This document shows, piece by piece, positions 17,401 to 24,700 of a stretch of 64,000 bases of DNA (position 1 is the stretch's first letter; every line of letters begins with the position of its first letter). The DNA lies in the NCBI RefSeq assembly GCF_002090075.1, contig NZ_BBRI01000002.1, positions 186,001-250,000 of the forward strand, given 5' to 3'. The notes below the pieces were generated by a model. The model did not search any database. It saw only the letters and a list, made by a program, of their open reading frames with translations, and was not told the DNA's origin. Position numbers and translations under genes: made by a program. Origin of the DNA: Demequina sp. NBRC 110052. Its GTDB lineage: Bacteria > Actinomycetota > Actinomycetes > Actinomycetales > Demequinaceae.

Positions 17401-17820
17401 TACAGGCCTGCCGAGGTGGACATTCGCTGGGATGGTGAGGCCCCAGTGGACGGGCTCATCCGCGCCTGTGCCGCGCACTTCGTCACCGGGGGAGAGGGCG
17501 TCGTGAGCGCACCCGTGCCTCTTCCTGGCGCCCTGGCCCTCGCACTCGACGAACTGGACATCGAGCTGCGCCTCGAGGACGACGCGATGTGCCTGCTACG
17601 AGCCTCGGCCCACGACGGCACCCGCGTGCGTGCGGTGGGCCGACTGGTCGGCGGCCCTCAGGTCGCCGTGTTCGATCACCCCGTCACCGCGTCGCCCCAC
17701 GTCGAGCTCACCCCATACCTGCGTGAGCAGGCGGTGTCCGTCACTATGCACCGCTTCGGCACGCCGTTCACGGGCGCGTCGGACGTGGTGACTGAGATCC
17801 AGGCGCCATCCTCGAGGTAG
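14410..17820 (+). CDS. putA: Bifunctional proline dehydrogenase / P5C dehydrogenase
   Basis: A 1136-residue PutA oxidising proline to glutamate. Residues up to about 440 are the FAD-linked proline dehydrogenase barrel. From about 520 an aldehyde dehydrogenase follows, with PPWNFPVAIP, the general-base Glu in FAETSGKNA and the catalytic Cys746 in GQKCSAASL. About 130 residues remain after the dehydrogenase, probably the C-terminal region that covers the substrate channel. There is no N-terminal ribbon-helix-helix, so it does not regulate its own gene. GGGAGG at 14398-14403 is six bases before ATG 14410 and touches ATG 14404, so 14410 is preferred. Confidence 0.95.
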   Translation: MVETTSMPTSPATSHDQDEVVALVRHWLRESRRHPVKGSARLLAGLLAHEDGLPFLTQFVDGVIRPEDSRVAARSFRAMAARDTRFLPIYQRALLVVGAVASHVAPGLVVGIARRTVRLMVSHLVVDATPRRLTGALARLRDQGHRLNVNLLGEAVLGREEAARRLARTADLLARDDVDYVSLKVSSTIAPHNPWGFDEAVEHIVHTLRPLFLAAVADDASFINLDMEEYRDLDLTVEVFTRLLEDDALHHLTAGIVLQAYLPDAMDAMERLQSWAAARTARGGAPIKVRLVKGANLSMERVDAELHGWPLATWSSKVESDAHYKRLIDYALTPERTRSVRVGIAGHNLFDIAHAHLTSRDRGVRDAVDFEMLLGMGEHVAAAVADDVGSLRLYTPVVHPQEFDVALAYLVRRLEEVGSRENFMSSLYEIDADPAVFAREEQRFRASWELARESYVRTHRATGSSDADAPGERFANTPDVDPAVAAHRAWAASIRERAHGSSLGLGVLAGAHVDTVEQVARTIGDAAAAAPSWAAVGAHARAEVLRAVARRLEERRSDLIEVMMAEAGKTVDQADPEVSEAIDFARYYADRAEELENWEGARPVPRGVTLVTPPWNFPVAIPTGSTLAALATGSAVVLKPAEQSRRCGAVVAEILWEAGVPHGALCLIDLDPEQLGDALLSDPRIDQVILTGAYDTAERFLRARPALRLFAETSGKNAIVVTPSADLDLAVRDIVASAYGHAGQKCSAASLVIAVGSVATSRRFLSQLEDAVRSVVAGPATSALTQMGPLIEPAQGKLERALTTLEPGERWIVEPHRLDTEGSAWTPALKAGTRPGSFFHLTECFGPVLSVMSVASLEDAIRLQNAVPYGLTAGIHSLDPVEIAHWLDQVEAGNLYVNRGITGAIVQRQPFGGWKRSVVGPTFKAGGPHYLSALVDWERTEIAAAEPRSPRLRAFLDRAQAPAWVRSAVAADERAWDEQYGRAIDRTGLASEANLLRYRPAEVDIRWDGEAPVDGLIRACAAHFVTGGEGVVSAPVPLPGALALALDELDIELRLEDDAMCLLRASAHDGTRVRAVGRLVGGPQVAVFDHPVTASPHVELTPYLREQAVSVTMHRFGTPFTGASDVVTEIQAPSSR

Positions 17821-17831
17821 CGCGGGAACCG

Positions 17832-18290
17832 TCAGGCGGTCGGGTCCGTCGCCATGACGACGCGCATCATGGTCGCCGCGAACTGCGGGGCGATGTCGGG
17901 AGACAGGCGATCGAGGTAGGCCTCGCGGATCGCGGCGGCGAACACCTCGAGAGCGGGTTCGAGCAGCCGCTCACCCTCGTCGGTGAGGGCAACCCACGTG
18001 CCGCGCAGGTCCTCAGCGCACTCGACTCGCGCGACCATTCCGCGGCGCTCCATGCGGCTGACCTGGTGGGAGATGCGGGACTTCTCCCACACGAGCATCT
18101 CGCCGAGCGCTCCCACGCGCGCACGCCGGTCCGGAGCAGTGGACAGCGCGTGCAGGATCTCGAAGTCGGCGGCGGAGATGCCCGCCTGCGCCTGCAGGCG
18201 CTGCTCGACCCGGTTCCACAGCTGCCGGGACATCAGCGCGAACGAACGCCACAGCGCCCATTCGCGCTCGCTCAGCGACGTGTCACTCAT
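17832..18290 (-). CDS. MarR family regulator
   Basis: A 152-residue MarR protein with the winged helix in the middle (about residues 50-105; GEMLVWEKSRISHQVSRMERRG marks the recognition helix, read in pieces). The ATG at 18290 lies seven bases after a TAGCGT box, which supports this leaderless start over the longer frame to 18344. It is convergent with putA (11 bases) and divergent from arsC. Its target is unknown. Direct repeats (GGTGAACA twice, 18380-18400) in the intergenic region might be a site. Confidence 0.85.
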   Translation of the reverse strand: MSDTSLSEREWALWRSFALMSRQLWNRVEQRLQAQAGISAADFEILHALSTAPDRRARVGALGEMLVWEKSRISHQVSRMERRGMVARVECAEDLRGTWVALTDEGERLLEPALEVFAAAIREAYLDRLSPDIAPQFAATMMRVVMATDPTA

Positions 18291-18297
18291 GTGGCTC

Positions 18298-18303
18298 ACG
18301 CTA
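18298..18303 (-). promoter_or_regulatory. -10 box, leaderless marR start
   Basis: TAGCGT on the minus strand, seven bases before the ATG at 18290. Confidence 0.55.
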
Positions 18304-18412
18304 GCCCTCCTCGCCACATCGCACCCGGGACCTTGCGCACGCACCCATGCACACGCTGCCGCGGAGCCTCACCAGGCGTGGTGAACACTCGGTGAACAGG
18401 GCCGAATTTGCC

Positions 18413-18426
18413 TCAATGCGCATTGA
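18413..18426. promoter_or_regulatory. Perfect palindrome before arsC
   Basis: TCAATGCGCATTGA is a perfect 14-bp palindrome 9 bases before the arsC -10 box. TCAA-N6-TTGA dyads are typical of ArsR/SmtB repressors, so arsenic-responsive control is plausible. No arsR lies in the window; the divergent MarR is another candidate binder. Confidence 0.55.
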
Positions 18427-18434
18427 TCTATCAC

Positions 18435-18440
18435 TAGACT
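18435..18440 (+). promoter_or_regulatory. -10 box, leaderless arsC start
   Basis: TAGACT, seven bases before the ATG at 18448, with no Shine-Dalgarno sequence. Confidence 0.6.
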
Positions 18441-18447
18441 GCGAGTC

Positions 18448-18873
18448 ATGACCGACAAGCACTCCGCCCTGTTCGTATGCGTGCACAACGCCGGCCGCAG
18501 CCAGATGGCCGCGGGCTTCCTCCGCGCCCTCGGCGGCGACCGTGTCGAGGTCCGCTCCGCAGGCACCGCCCCCAAGGACCAGATCAATCCCGTCGCCGTC
18601 GAGGCGATGGCCGAGCTCGGCATCGACATCCTGGGCCAGCAGCCCAAGGTGCTCACCGACGACGCCGTGAAGGCGTCCGACGTCGTGGTGACGATGGGCT
18701 GCGGCGATACCTGCCCGTACTTCCCGGGGAAGATCTACCTGGACTGGGTGCTCGACGACCCGGCGGGTCAGGGGATCGAGGCCGTCCGGCCCATCCGCGA
18801 CCAGATCCGCACGAACATCGAGGAGCTCCTCCGCACCTGGGATCTCGAGCCGCTGCCGCTGCCTTCGCACTAG
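18448..18873 (+). CDS. arsC: Arsenate reductase, low-molecular-weight phosphatase type
   Basis: A 141-residue LMW protein-tyrosine-phosphatase fold enzyme. The P-loop is CVHNAGRS (Cys11, Arg17), and the relay cysteines Cys85 and Cys89 (GCGDTC) are those that arsenate reductases of this type use and phosphatases lack. The acid Asp is in LDDPAGQ. Reduction would use thioredoxin or mycothiol/mycoredoxin. It stands without an arsenite pump or arsR nearby, so arsenite export would be encoded elsewhere. Confidence 0.92.
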   Translation: MTDKHSALFVCVHNAGRSQMAAGFLRALGGDRVEVRSAGTAPKDQINPVAVEAMAELGIDILGQQPKVLTDDAVKASDVVVTMGCGDTCPYFPGKIYLDWVLDDPAGQGIEAVRPIRDQIRTNIEELLRTWDLEPLPLPSH

Positions 18874-18909
18874 GCGAACCTCACCCTGCGCCGACCGCCG
18901 CATCGGGCC

Positions 18910-18915
18910 TATGCT
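18910..18915 (+). promoter_or_regulatory. -10 box before 48-residue gene
   Basis: TATGCT, about 44 bases before the ATG at 18959. An AAGGAGG Shine-Dalgarno sequence at 18944-18950 lies in the short leader. Confidence 0.5.
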
Positions 18916-18958
18916 GGAAGCGTCCATCCCGACCGACGTCGCGAAGGAGGCCACCGCC

Positions 18959-19105
18959 ATGGACGGCAACGCCACTGAGACCCGCCGCTACCACTACGAG
19001 CAGATCAAGGCGCGCGAGATCGCGCGAGGCGCCTCCGAGGAGGACGCCTCACGCGTCGCAGCCGAGACGGTCGACAAGGTGATGGCTGACAAGCGCGAGG
19101 ACTGA
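18959..19105 (+). CDS. Small conserved-looking protein, 48 residues
   Basis: A 48-residue charged, helical protein. The pattern (RRYHYEQIKAREIARG, then SEEDASRVAAETVDK) resembles short actinobacterial proteins sometimes labelled plasmid-stabilisation proteins, which have a RGxSxxxAxxxAAxTVNK-like core; their function is unknown. ATG 18959 follows AAGGAGG with eight bases spacing. An in-frame ATG at 18911 lies inside the -10 box and is rejected. It sits alone between arsC and a phospholipid gene. Confidence 0.7.
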   Translation: MDGNATETRRYHYEQIKAREIARGASEEDASRVAAETVDKVMADKRED

Positions 19106-19119
19106 CCGCGCGCTGGCCG

Positions 19120-19125
19120 TAGACT
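19120..19125 (+). promoter_or_regulatory. -10 box, leaderless start at 19134
   Basis: TAGACT, eight bases before the GTG at 19134. Confidence 0.55.
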
Positions 19126-19133
19126 CGGGCGGC

Positions 19134-19715
19134 GTGGAGCCCACCCGCGACATCTGGACCGTGCCCAATGCGATCAGCATGCTGCGGATCGCGCTCATCG
19201 GCGTATTCGGCTGGACGCTCGTCATCGGTCAGGACGGTTGGGCTATCGCCGCTCTCGCACTCGCCGGCATCAGCGATTTCCTCGACGGGTACCTCGCGCG
19301 CCGCTGGAACCAGGTGACAGCGCTGGGCCGCATCCTCGATCCCGCCGCGGACCGCATGCTCACCGTCGTGGTCGTGCTGGGGCTCGGCATTCGGGGCATC
19401 GTGCCGTGGATCCTCGTGGCCGTGCTCCTCGCGCGGGACGTGGTCGTGGGCGTGGCGCTGGTCATCGGCCGCTCCCGAGGCATCGAGTCGCCCCAGGTGA
19501 CGTTCCTCGGCAAGGCGGCGACGGCCGCGCTGTACCTCTTCCTGCCCCTCGCGTTCCTCGCGTTCGCACGGTGGGACGCCGTCCACACGCTCGCCATCGT
19601 GGGCGCGTGGCTCGCGGCGGTGCTGTACTGGCTCGCGGGACTCGGATACGTCCGGGACGTCGCGAGAAGATCCGACGGGCGCGCCCCTTCCGTTCCCGAG
19701 CCCGGCGACGCATAG
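19134..19715 (+). CDS. CDP-alcohol phosphatidyltransferase
   Basis: A 193-residue membrane enzyme with the complete CDP-alcohol motif D-x2-DG-x2-AR-x8-G-x3-D-x3-D (from DFLDGYLARR to ILDPAAD, about residues 45-70), which binds Mg2+ and the CDP-lipid. About six membrane segments follow the family plan. It may be a PgsA-like phosphatidylglycerophosphate synthase or a related phosphotransferase. Its place just before the FHA gene recalls pgsA2 near garA in mycobacteria, but the exact product cannot be read from the sequence. Confidence 0.87.
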   Translation: MEPTRDIWTVPNAISMLRIALIGVFGWTLVIGQDGWAIAALALAGISDFLDGYLARRWNQVTALGRILDPAADRMLTVVVVLGLGIRGIVPWILVAVLLARDVVVGVALVIGRSRGIESPQVTFLGKAATAALYLFLPLAFLAFARWDAVHTLAIVGAWLAAVLYWLAGLGYVRDVARRSDGRAPSVPEPGDA

Positions 19716-19718
19716 GAT
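19713..19718 (+). promoter_or_regulatory. -10 box of the FHA gene
   Basis: TAGGAT; its first three bases are the stop codon of the preceding gene. Transcription would start about 20 bases before the ATG at 19746, leaving room for the GGAGG at 19737-19741. Confidence 0.5.
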
Positions 19719-19745
19719 GGTTCCACCACCGATACTGGAGGCGAG

Positions 19746-20171
19746 ATGACCTACGACGAGAGTCCCGTCGAGCGGACGATGTCTCTGGGCTCCGCGATCC
19801 CGCAGGTCGACGAGACGGGCCCCTACCGCCTGTCCCCGCAGGACCAGGCCGCCGTCGACGCGCTTGCGGACGACCACGCGCTGCTGATCGTGCACCACGG
19901 CCCCAACGCAGGCGCCCGCTTCCTGCTCGACGTGGACGTGACCACGGCCGGCCGCTCCGTCTCCGGAGACATCTTCCTCGACGACGTCACGGTCAGCCGC
20001 GAGCACGCGCGCTTCGTGCGCGAGGGCACGCAGTTCAGCGTCGAGGACGCAGGATCGCTCAACGGCACGTACGTCAACCGCGAGCCCACCTCGAAGGCGG
20101 TGCTCCACGAGGGGGACGAGGTTCAGATCGGCAAGTACCGCCTCACGTTCTATCCCGGGCACCGCGCGTAG
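19746..20171 (+). CDS. garA: FHA-domain protein, GarA/OdhI homologue
   Basis: A 141-residue protein with a flexible N-terminus and one FHA domain (about residues 50-135) holding the phosphothreonine-binding set GRSVSG, VSREHARF and GSLNGTYVN. Homologues GarA and OdhI, when unphosphorylated, inhibit 2-oxoglutarate dehydrogenase and redirect glutamate metabolism. The usual ETT phosphorylation motif near the N-terminus is replaced here by ERTMSLG, so a single Thr (residue 12) is the likely acceptor. It is followed three bases later by the MerR gene ftsR, a conserved pair. Confidence 0.88.
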   Translation: MTYDESPVERTMSLGSAIPQVDETGPYRLSPQDQAAVDALADDHALLIVHHGPNAGARFLLDVDVTTAGRSVSGDIFLDDVTVSREHARFVREGTQFSVEDAGSLNGTYVNREPTSKAVLHEGDEVQIGKYRLTFYPGHRA

Positions 20172-20174
20172 AGC

Positions 20175-20924
20175 ATGGTCTCGCTGCCCTCCGCCGCCTC
20201 GCGCCTCGAGCGCGCCGCGGCGCACCACGCCGGGGCGGAGCCGACGCCCACGGAGGGCACCTGGCCGCACCGGCTGTCGCACGATCCGCTGCTCCGCGTG
20301 TCCGACGTGCTCCGACTCGTGCAGACGGAGTTCCCCGCGCTCACACCCTCGAAGCTGCGATTCCTTGACTCTCAGGGACTCGTCAGCCCGGTGCGCACCG
20401 CCTCGGGCTACCGGCAGTACTCACCCGCAGATGTCGAGCGCGTGCGCTTCGTGCTCCGGCAGCAGCGCGACCATTACCGTCCGCTCGCCGTCATCGCGGA
20501 ACACCTCGCGGCGCTCGACGCGGGCACGATGCACGAGGCGGTCGCCCCGCGTGTGCTCGACGACGACGACGCGCCCGCGTACCTCTCCGCTGAAGCACTC
20601 GCGACCTCAGCGGGGGTGGAACCCGAGGTCGTGTCCGCGGCGGTGGAGGCGGGCGTGATCTCGCAGACGACCCCGGCAGGCTTCGATCGAGACGCAGTGA
20701 CCGCGATCGCAGCGGTGGGCGCGTACCTGAGCGCCGGGGGAGACGTGCGCACACTACGAGGCCTCGTCCGGGCCGCGCACCGCGAGGCGGAGCTCGCCGA
20801 ATCGGCCGCGGCGCCCCGAAGGGCACGGGGGGACGGAGAAGGTGCCGACGCGCGGGAAGAGGCCCTCTCCGAGGCCGCGATCGGGCTGTTCGCGGCTTGT
20901 GTACGAGGGTCCGTACGCCGATAG
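20175..20924 (+). CDS. ftsR: MerR family regulator FtsR
   Basis: A 249-residue MerR-type protein in the place conserved for FtsR, directly after the FHA gene. The MerR helix-turn-helix (about residues 40-110) includes SKLRFLDSQGLVSPVRTASGYRQYS in pieces. The long N-terminal lead and the C-terminal part beyond residue 190 are of low complexity. In Corynebacterium FtsR activates ftsZ; the same role here is inferred from orthology and context. There is no clear Shine-Dalgarno sequence, so coupling to the upstream gene is likely. Confidence 0.83.
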   Translation: MVSLPSAASRLERAAAHHAGAEPTPTEGTWPHRLSHDPLLRVSDVLRLVQTEFPALTPSKLRFLDSQGLVSPVRTASGYRQYSPADVERVRFVLRQQRDHYRPLAVIAEHLAALDAGTMHEAVAPRVLDDDDAPAYLSAEALATSAGVEPEVVSAAVEAGVISQTTPAGFDRDAVTAIAAVGAYLSAGGDVRTLRGLVRAAHREAELAESAAAPRRARGDGEGADAREEALSEAAIGLFAACVRGSVRR

Positions 20925-21006
20925 ACAGGGCATCGGCCCCATGCGACGCGACACGCGGTAGCGTGAGACTCGGATGTCACGGCGATCCGGGCATCAAGGC
21001 CCTAAC

Positions 21007-21026
21007 GTTGAACCAAAGGTTGAACC
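21007..21026 (+). repeat. Direct repeats in the leader of the second merR gene
   Basis: GTTGAACC occurs twice, starting at 21007 and 21019, a 12-bp period. The repeats lie 15-34 bases before the ATG at 21041 and could bind the MerR protein itself or another regulator. The inner AACC-AAA-GGTT also forms a small dyad. Confidence 0.4.
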
Positions 21027-21040
21027 CGGGGGAGGGAATC

Positions 21041-21616
21041 ATGGCGGAGGACATCAGCCGCAGGACCCCCGTCGTCGTGGACCAGGGCGTCCTCTTCGCC
21101 GACGGCATGGCAGAGCTCGACGAGGACGCCGGCTACCGCGGGCCGATCGCGTGCAAGGCCGCAGGCATCACGTACCGCCAGCTCGACTACTGGGCCCGCA
21201 CCGGCCTGGTGGAGCCCACCGTGCGCACGGCGACCGGCTCGGGCACCCAGCGCCTCTACGGCTTCCGCGACATCCTCGTGCTGCGCGTCGTCAAGCGCCT
21301 GCTCGACTCAGGCGTCTCGCTGCAGCAGATCCGCATCGCCGTGCAGCACCTGCGCGACCGCGGCGTCGAGGATCTGTCTCGCATCACCCTCATGTCCGAC
21401 GGCGCTTCCGTGTACGAGTGCACCTCGGACGATGAGGTCATCGACCTCGTCCAGGGCGGACAGGGCGTCTTCGGGATCGCCCTCGGCAAAGTATGGCGCG
21501 AGCTCGAGGGCTCGCTCGCCGCGCTGCCCGCTGATCGCGGCGAGGGCCCCGTCGCGGACCCTGACGTCGTGGACGAGCTCGCCGCCCGGCGCGCGCGCCG
21601 CACGCAGGCAGGCTGA
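21041..21616 (+). CDS. MerR family regulator, second of the garA locus
   Basis: A 191-residue MerR protein with its winged helix at about residues 35-105 (ITYRQLDYWARTGLVEP and GTQRLYGFRDILVLRVVKRLLDSG in pieces). The C-terminal half has the FGIALGKVWRELE region found in the mycobacterial Rv1830 group, which lies in the same locus. ATG 21041 follows GGGGGAGGG; the frame is open to 20897 but overlaps ftsR and is rejected. The bifunctional nuclease gene found between the two merR genes in mycobacteria is missing here. Confidence 0.85.
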   Translation: MAEDISRRTPVVVDQGVLFADGMAELDEDAGYRGPIACKAAGITYRQLDYWARTGLVEPTVRTATGSGTQRLYGFRDILVLRVVKRLLDSGVSLQQIRIAVQHLRDRGVEDLSRITLMSDGASVYECTSDDEVIDLVQGGQGVFGIALGKVWRELEGSLAALPADRGEGPVADPDVVDELAARRARRTQAG

Positions 21617-21638
21617 CGGCTCTTCGCGGCCGCTTCCT

Positions 21639-21651
21639 GGGCCCAAGGCCC
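21639..21651. terminator. Possible small terminator hairpin
   Basis: GGGCC-CAA-GGCCC 22 bases after the merR stop. It has no T-tract and only five pairs, so this is a weak call. Confidence 0.25.
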
Positions 21652-21682
21652 TATGAGTTCGCACTTTCGACGTGCTGTCGCC

Positions 21683-21688
21683 TACCCT
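21683..21688 (+). promoter_or_regulatory. -10 box of pyruvate carboxylase gene
   Basis: TACCCT, which would start transcription about 34 bases before the ATG at 21729. No strong -35 is seen. Confidence 0.4.
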
Positions 21689-21728
21689 GCAAACCTGGCA
21701 AGATAAAGACACCGTCGAAGGGAAGTCA

Positions 21729-24700
21729 ATGTTCTCCAAGGTGCTCGTCGCAAACCGCGCTGAGATCGCCGTGCGCGCCTTCCGCGCCGCCTACGAGCTC
21801 GGGGCCAAGCACGTCGCGGTCTTCCCCCATGAGGACCGCATGTCCGAGCACCGCCTGAAGGCGGATGAGGCATACGAGATCGGCACGATCGGCGAGCCGG
21901 TCAAGGCCTATCTGGACGTCGACGAGATGATCCGCGTGGCCAAGCACGCCGGTGCGGACGCCATCTACCCCGGATACGGCTTCCTGTCGGAGAACGTCGA
22001 GTTCGCGCGCCGCGTCGGCGAGGCTGGAATCACCTTCATCGGACCGCCGCCCGAGGTGCTCGCGAAGGCCGGCGACAAGGTCGCCGCCCTCAAGGCCGCG
22101 CGCGAGGCCGGAGTGCCCGTGCTCGCCTCGTCTGAGCCGTCCGAGGACGTCGACTGGCTCATCGACGAGGCGGACAAGATCGGCTTCCCGATCTTCGTCA
22201 AGGCCGTCGCCGGCGGCGGCGGTCGAGGCATGCGCCGGGTCGAGACCCGTGAGCAGCTCCCCGAGGCGCTCGCTTCCGCGATGCGCGAGGCGAAGAACGC
22301 GTTCGGCGACGCGACGGTGTTCCTCGAGCAGGCCGTGCTCGGGCCGCGCCACATCGAGGTGCAGATCCTTGCCGACGGCGAGGGCAACGTCGTCCACCTG
22401 TACGAGCGCGACTGCTCGGTGCAGCGCCGCCACCAGAAGGTCGTGGAGATCGCGCCAGCCCCGAACCTCGACCCGGCGATCAGGGACGCGCTGTGCGAGG
22501 ACGCCGTCAAGTTCGCGAAGAGCCTCGGCTACGTGAACGCAGGCACCGTCGAGTTCCTCGTCGCCACCGAGGGCGAGCGCGCGGGCGAGCACGTGTTCAT
22601 TGAGATGAACCCGCGCATCCAGGTCGAGCACACCGTGACCGAGGAGGTCACGGACATCGACCTCGTGAGCGCGCAGATGCGCATCGCCTCCGGAGAGACG
22701 CTCGAGCAGATCGGCATCCGCCAGGACGAGATCGAGGTCCGCGGCTTCGCCATCCAGACGCGCATCACCACCGAGGACCCCACCAACGGCTTCCTCCCCG
22801 ACACGGGTCGCATCGTCGCCTACCGTTCGCCCGGCGGCGCCGGCGTCCGACTCGATGGCGCCACGGGCCTCGCGGGCAACCGCATCCTCGGCCACTTCGA
22901 CTCGATGCTCGTGAAGCTCATCTGCCGCGGTCGCGACTTCGACACCGCAGCGCGCCGCGCCTCACGTGCGCTCGCCGAGTTCCGCATCCGCGGCGTCACC
23001 AACAACATCCGCTTCCTGCGCGCCGTGCTCGACGACCCCGACTTCCGCAAGGGCGGCGTCACGACCGCGTTCATCGACCAGCGCCCATACCTGCTGGACG
23101 TCGGGGAATCGTCCGCGCGTTCTACCAAGATTCTGCAGTTCCTTGGTCATGTCTCGGTCAACAAGCCCAACGGCGAGCACGGCGACGTCGTGCTGCGCCC
23201 GGGGGACAAGCTGCCCACCATCGACCTCGATGCGCCCGCGCCTGACGGCACCCGTCAGCTGCTGCTCGAGAAGGGCCCGGAGGGCTTCGCCCGCCACCTG
23301 CGCGAGCAGGAGGCACTCGCCGTGACCGAGACCACGATGCGCGACGCGCACCAGTCGCTGCTCGCGACGCGCGTGCGTACCTACGACCTGCTCGCCGTGG
23401 CCGGGCACACAGCACGCATGACGCCGAACCTGTTCTCGGTCGAGTGCTGGGGCGGCGCGACGTATGACGTGGCGATGCGCTTCCTGTCTGAGGACCCGTG
23501 GCTGAGGCTCGCGCGGCTGCGCGAGGCCATGCCGAACATCGCCCTGCAGATGCTGCTGCGCGGCCGCAACACCGTCGGCTACACGCCGTACCCGGACGAG
23601 GTGGCGCACGCGTTCGTCGAGGAGGCGACCGAGGTCGGCATCGACATCTTCCGCATCTTCGACGCGCTCAACGACGTGGACCAGATGCGTCCAGCGATCG
23701 AGGCCGTGCGCGGCACCGGCCAGGCAGTGGCCGAGGCGACGCTCTGCTACACGTCCAACATGATCGACCCCGACGAGAAGCTGTACACGCTCGATTACTA
23801 CCTCAAGCTGGCGGACGAGCTGGTCGAGGCGGGCGCGCACATCCTCGCCATCAAGGACATGGCGGGTCTGCTGCGTCCCGCGGCGGCCTACACGCTCGTG
23901 GATGCGTTGCGTCAGCGCTTCGACCTGCCCGTGCACCTGCACACGCACGACACGGCGGGCGGCCAGATCGGCACGCTCCTCGCTGCCGCCGAGGCCGGCG
24001 TGGACGCCGTCGACGTGGCGAACGCCGCGATGGCTGGCACCACCTCCCAGCCGCCCATGTCAGCTCTCGTGGCCGCACTTGAGCACACCACGCGCGACAC
24101 CGGCATCGACCTGGCCGCCGCGCAGGACCTCGAGCCGTACTGGGAGGCGGTGCGCAAGCTGTACGCGCCATTCGAGTCCGGACTGCCGGGGCCCACGGGC
24201 CGCGTCTATCGCCACGAGATTCCGGGCGGCCAGCTCTCGAACCTGCGCCAGCAGGCGATCTCGCTGGGTCTCGCAGATCGTTTCGAGCAGATCGAGGACA
24301 TGTACGCCGCCGCGGACCGCATCCTGGGCCACCTGGTTAAGGTCACGCCCTCGTCGAAGGTCGTCGGGGATCTCGCGTTGCACCTGGTCGCGAACGATGC
24401 CGACCCCGCTGACTTCGCGGAGAACCCTGGCTCGTACGACGTGCCAGACTCGGTGATCGGGTTCCTCTCCGGCGAGCTTGGCGACCCGCCCGGCGGCTGG
24501 CCCGAGCCGTTCCGCACCAAGGCGCTCGAGGGCCGGGAGATCAAGAACCGCGTTGCCGAGCTGACCGAAGAGGACCGCACTCTCCTCAAGTACTCGGGTG
24601 AGGACCGTCAGCGGAGGCTGAACCACCTGCTCTTCCCTGGACCGGCCAAGGACTTCGACGTCGCGATCGACACGTACGGCGACATCTCGGTGATCGACAC

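Noticed and set aside
20897-21040. N-terminal extension of the second MerR protein
   Set aside because: It overlaps ftsR, includes the GTTGAACC repeats and lacks family sequence; ATG 21041 has an excellent Shine-Dalgarno sequence.
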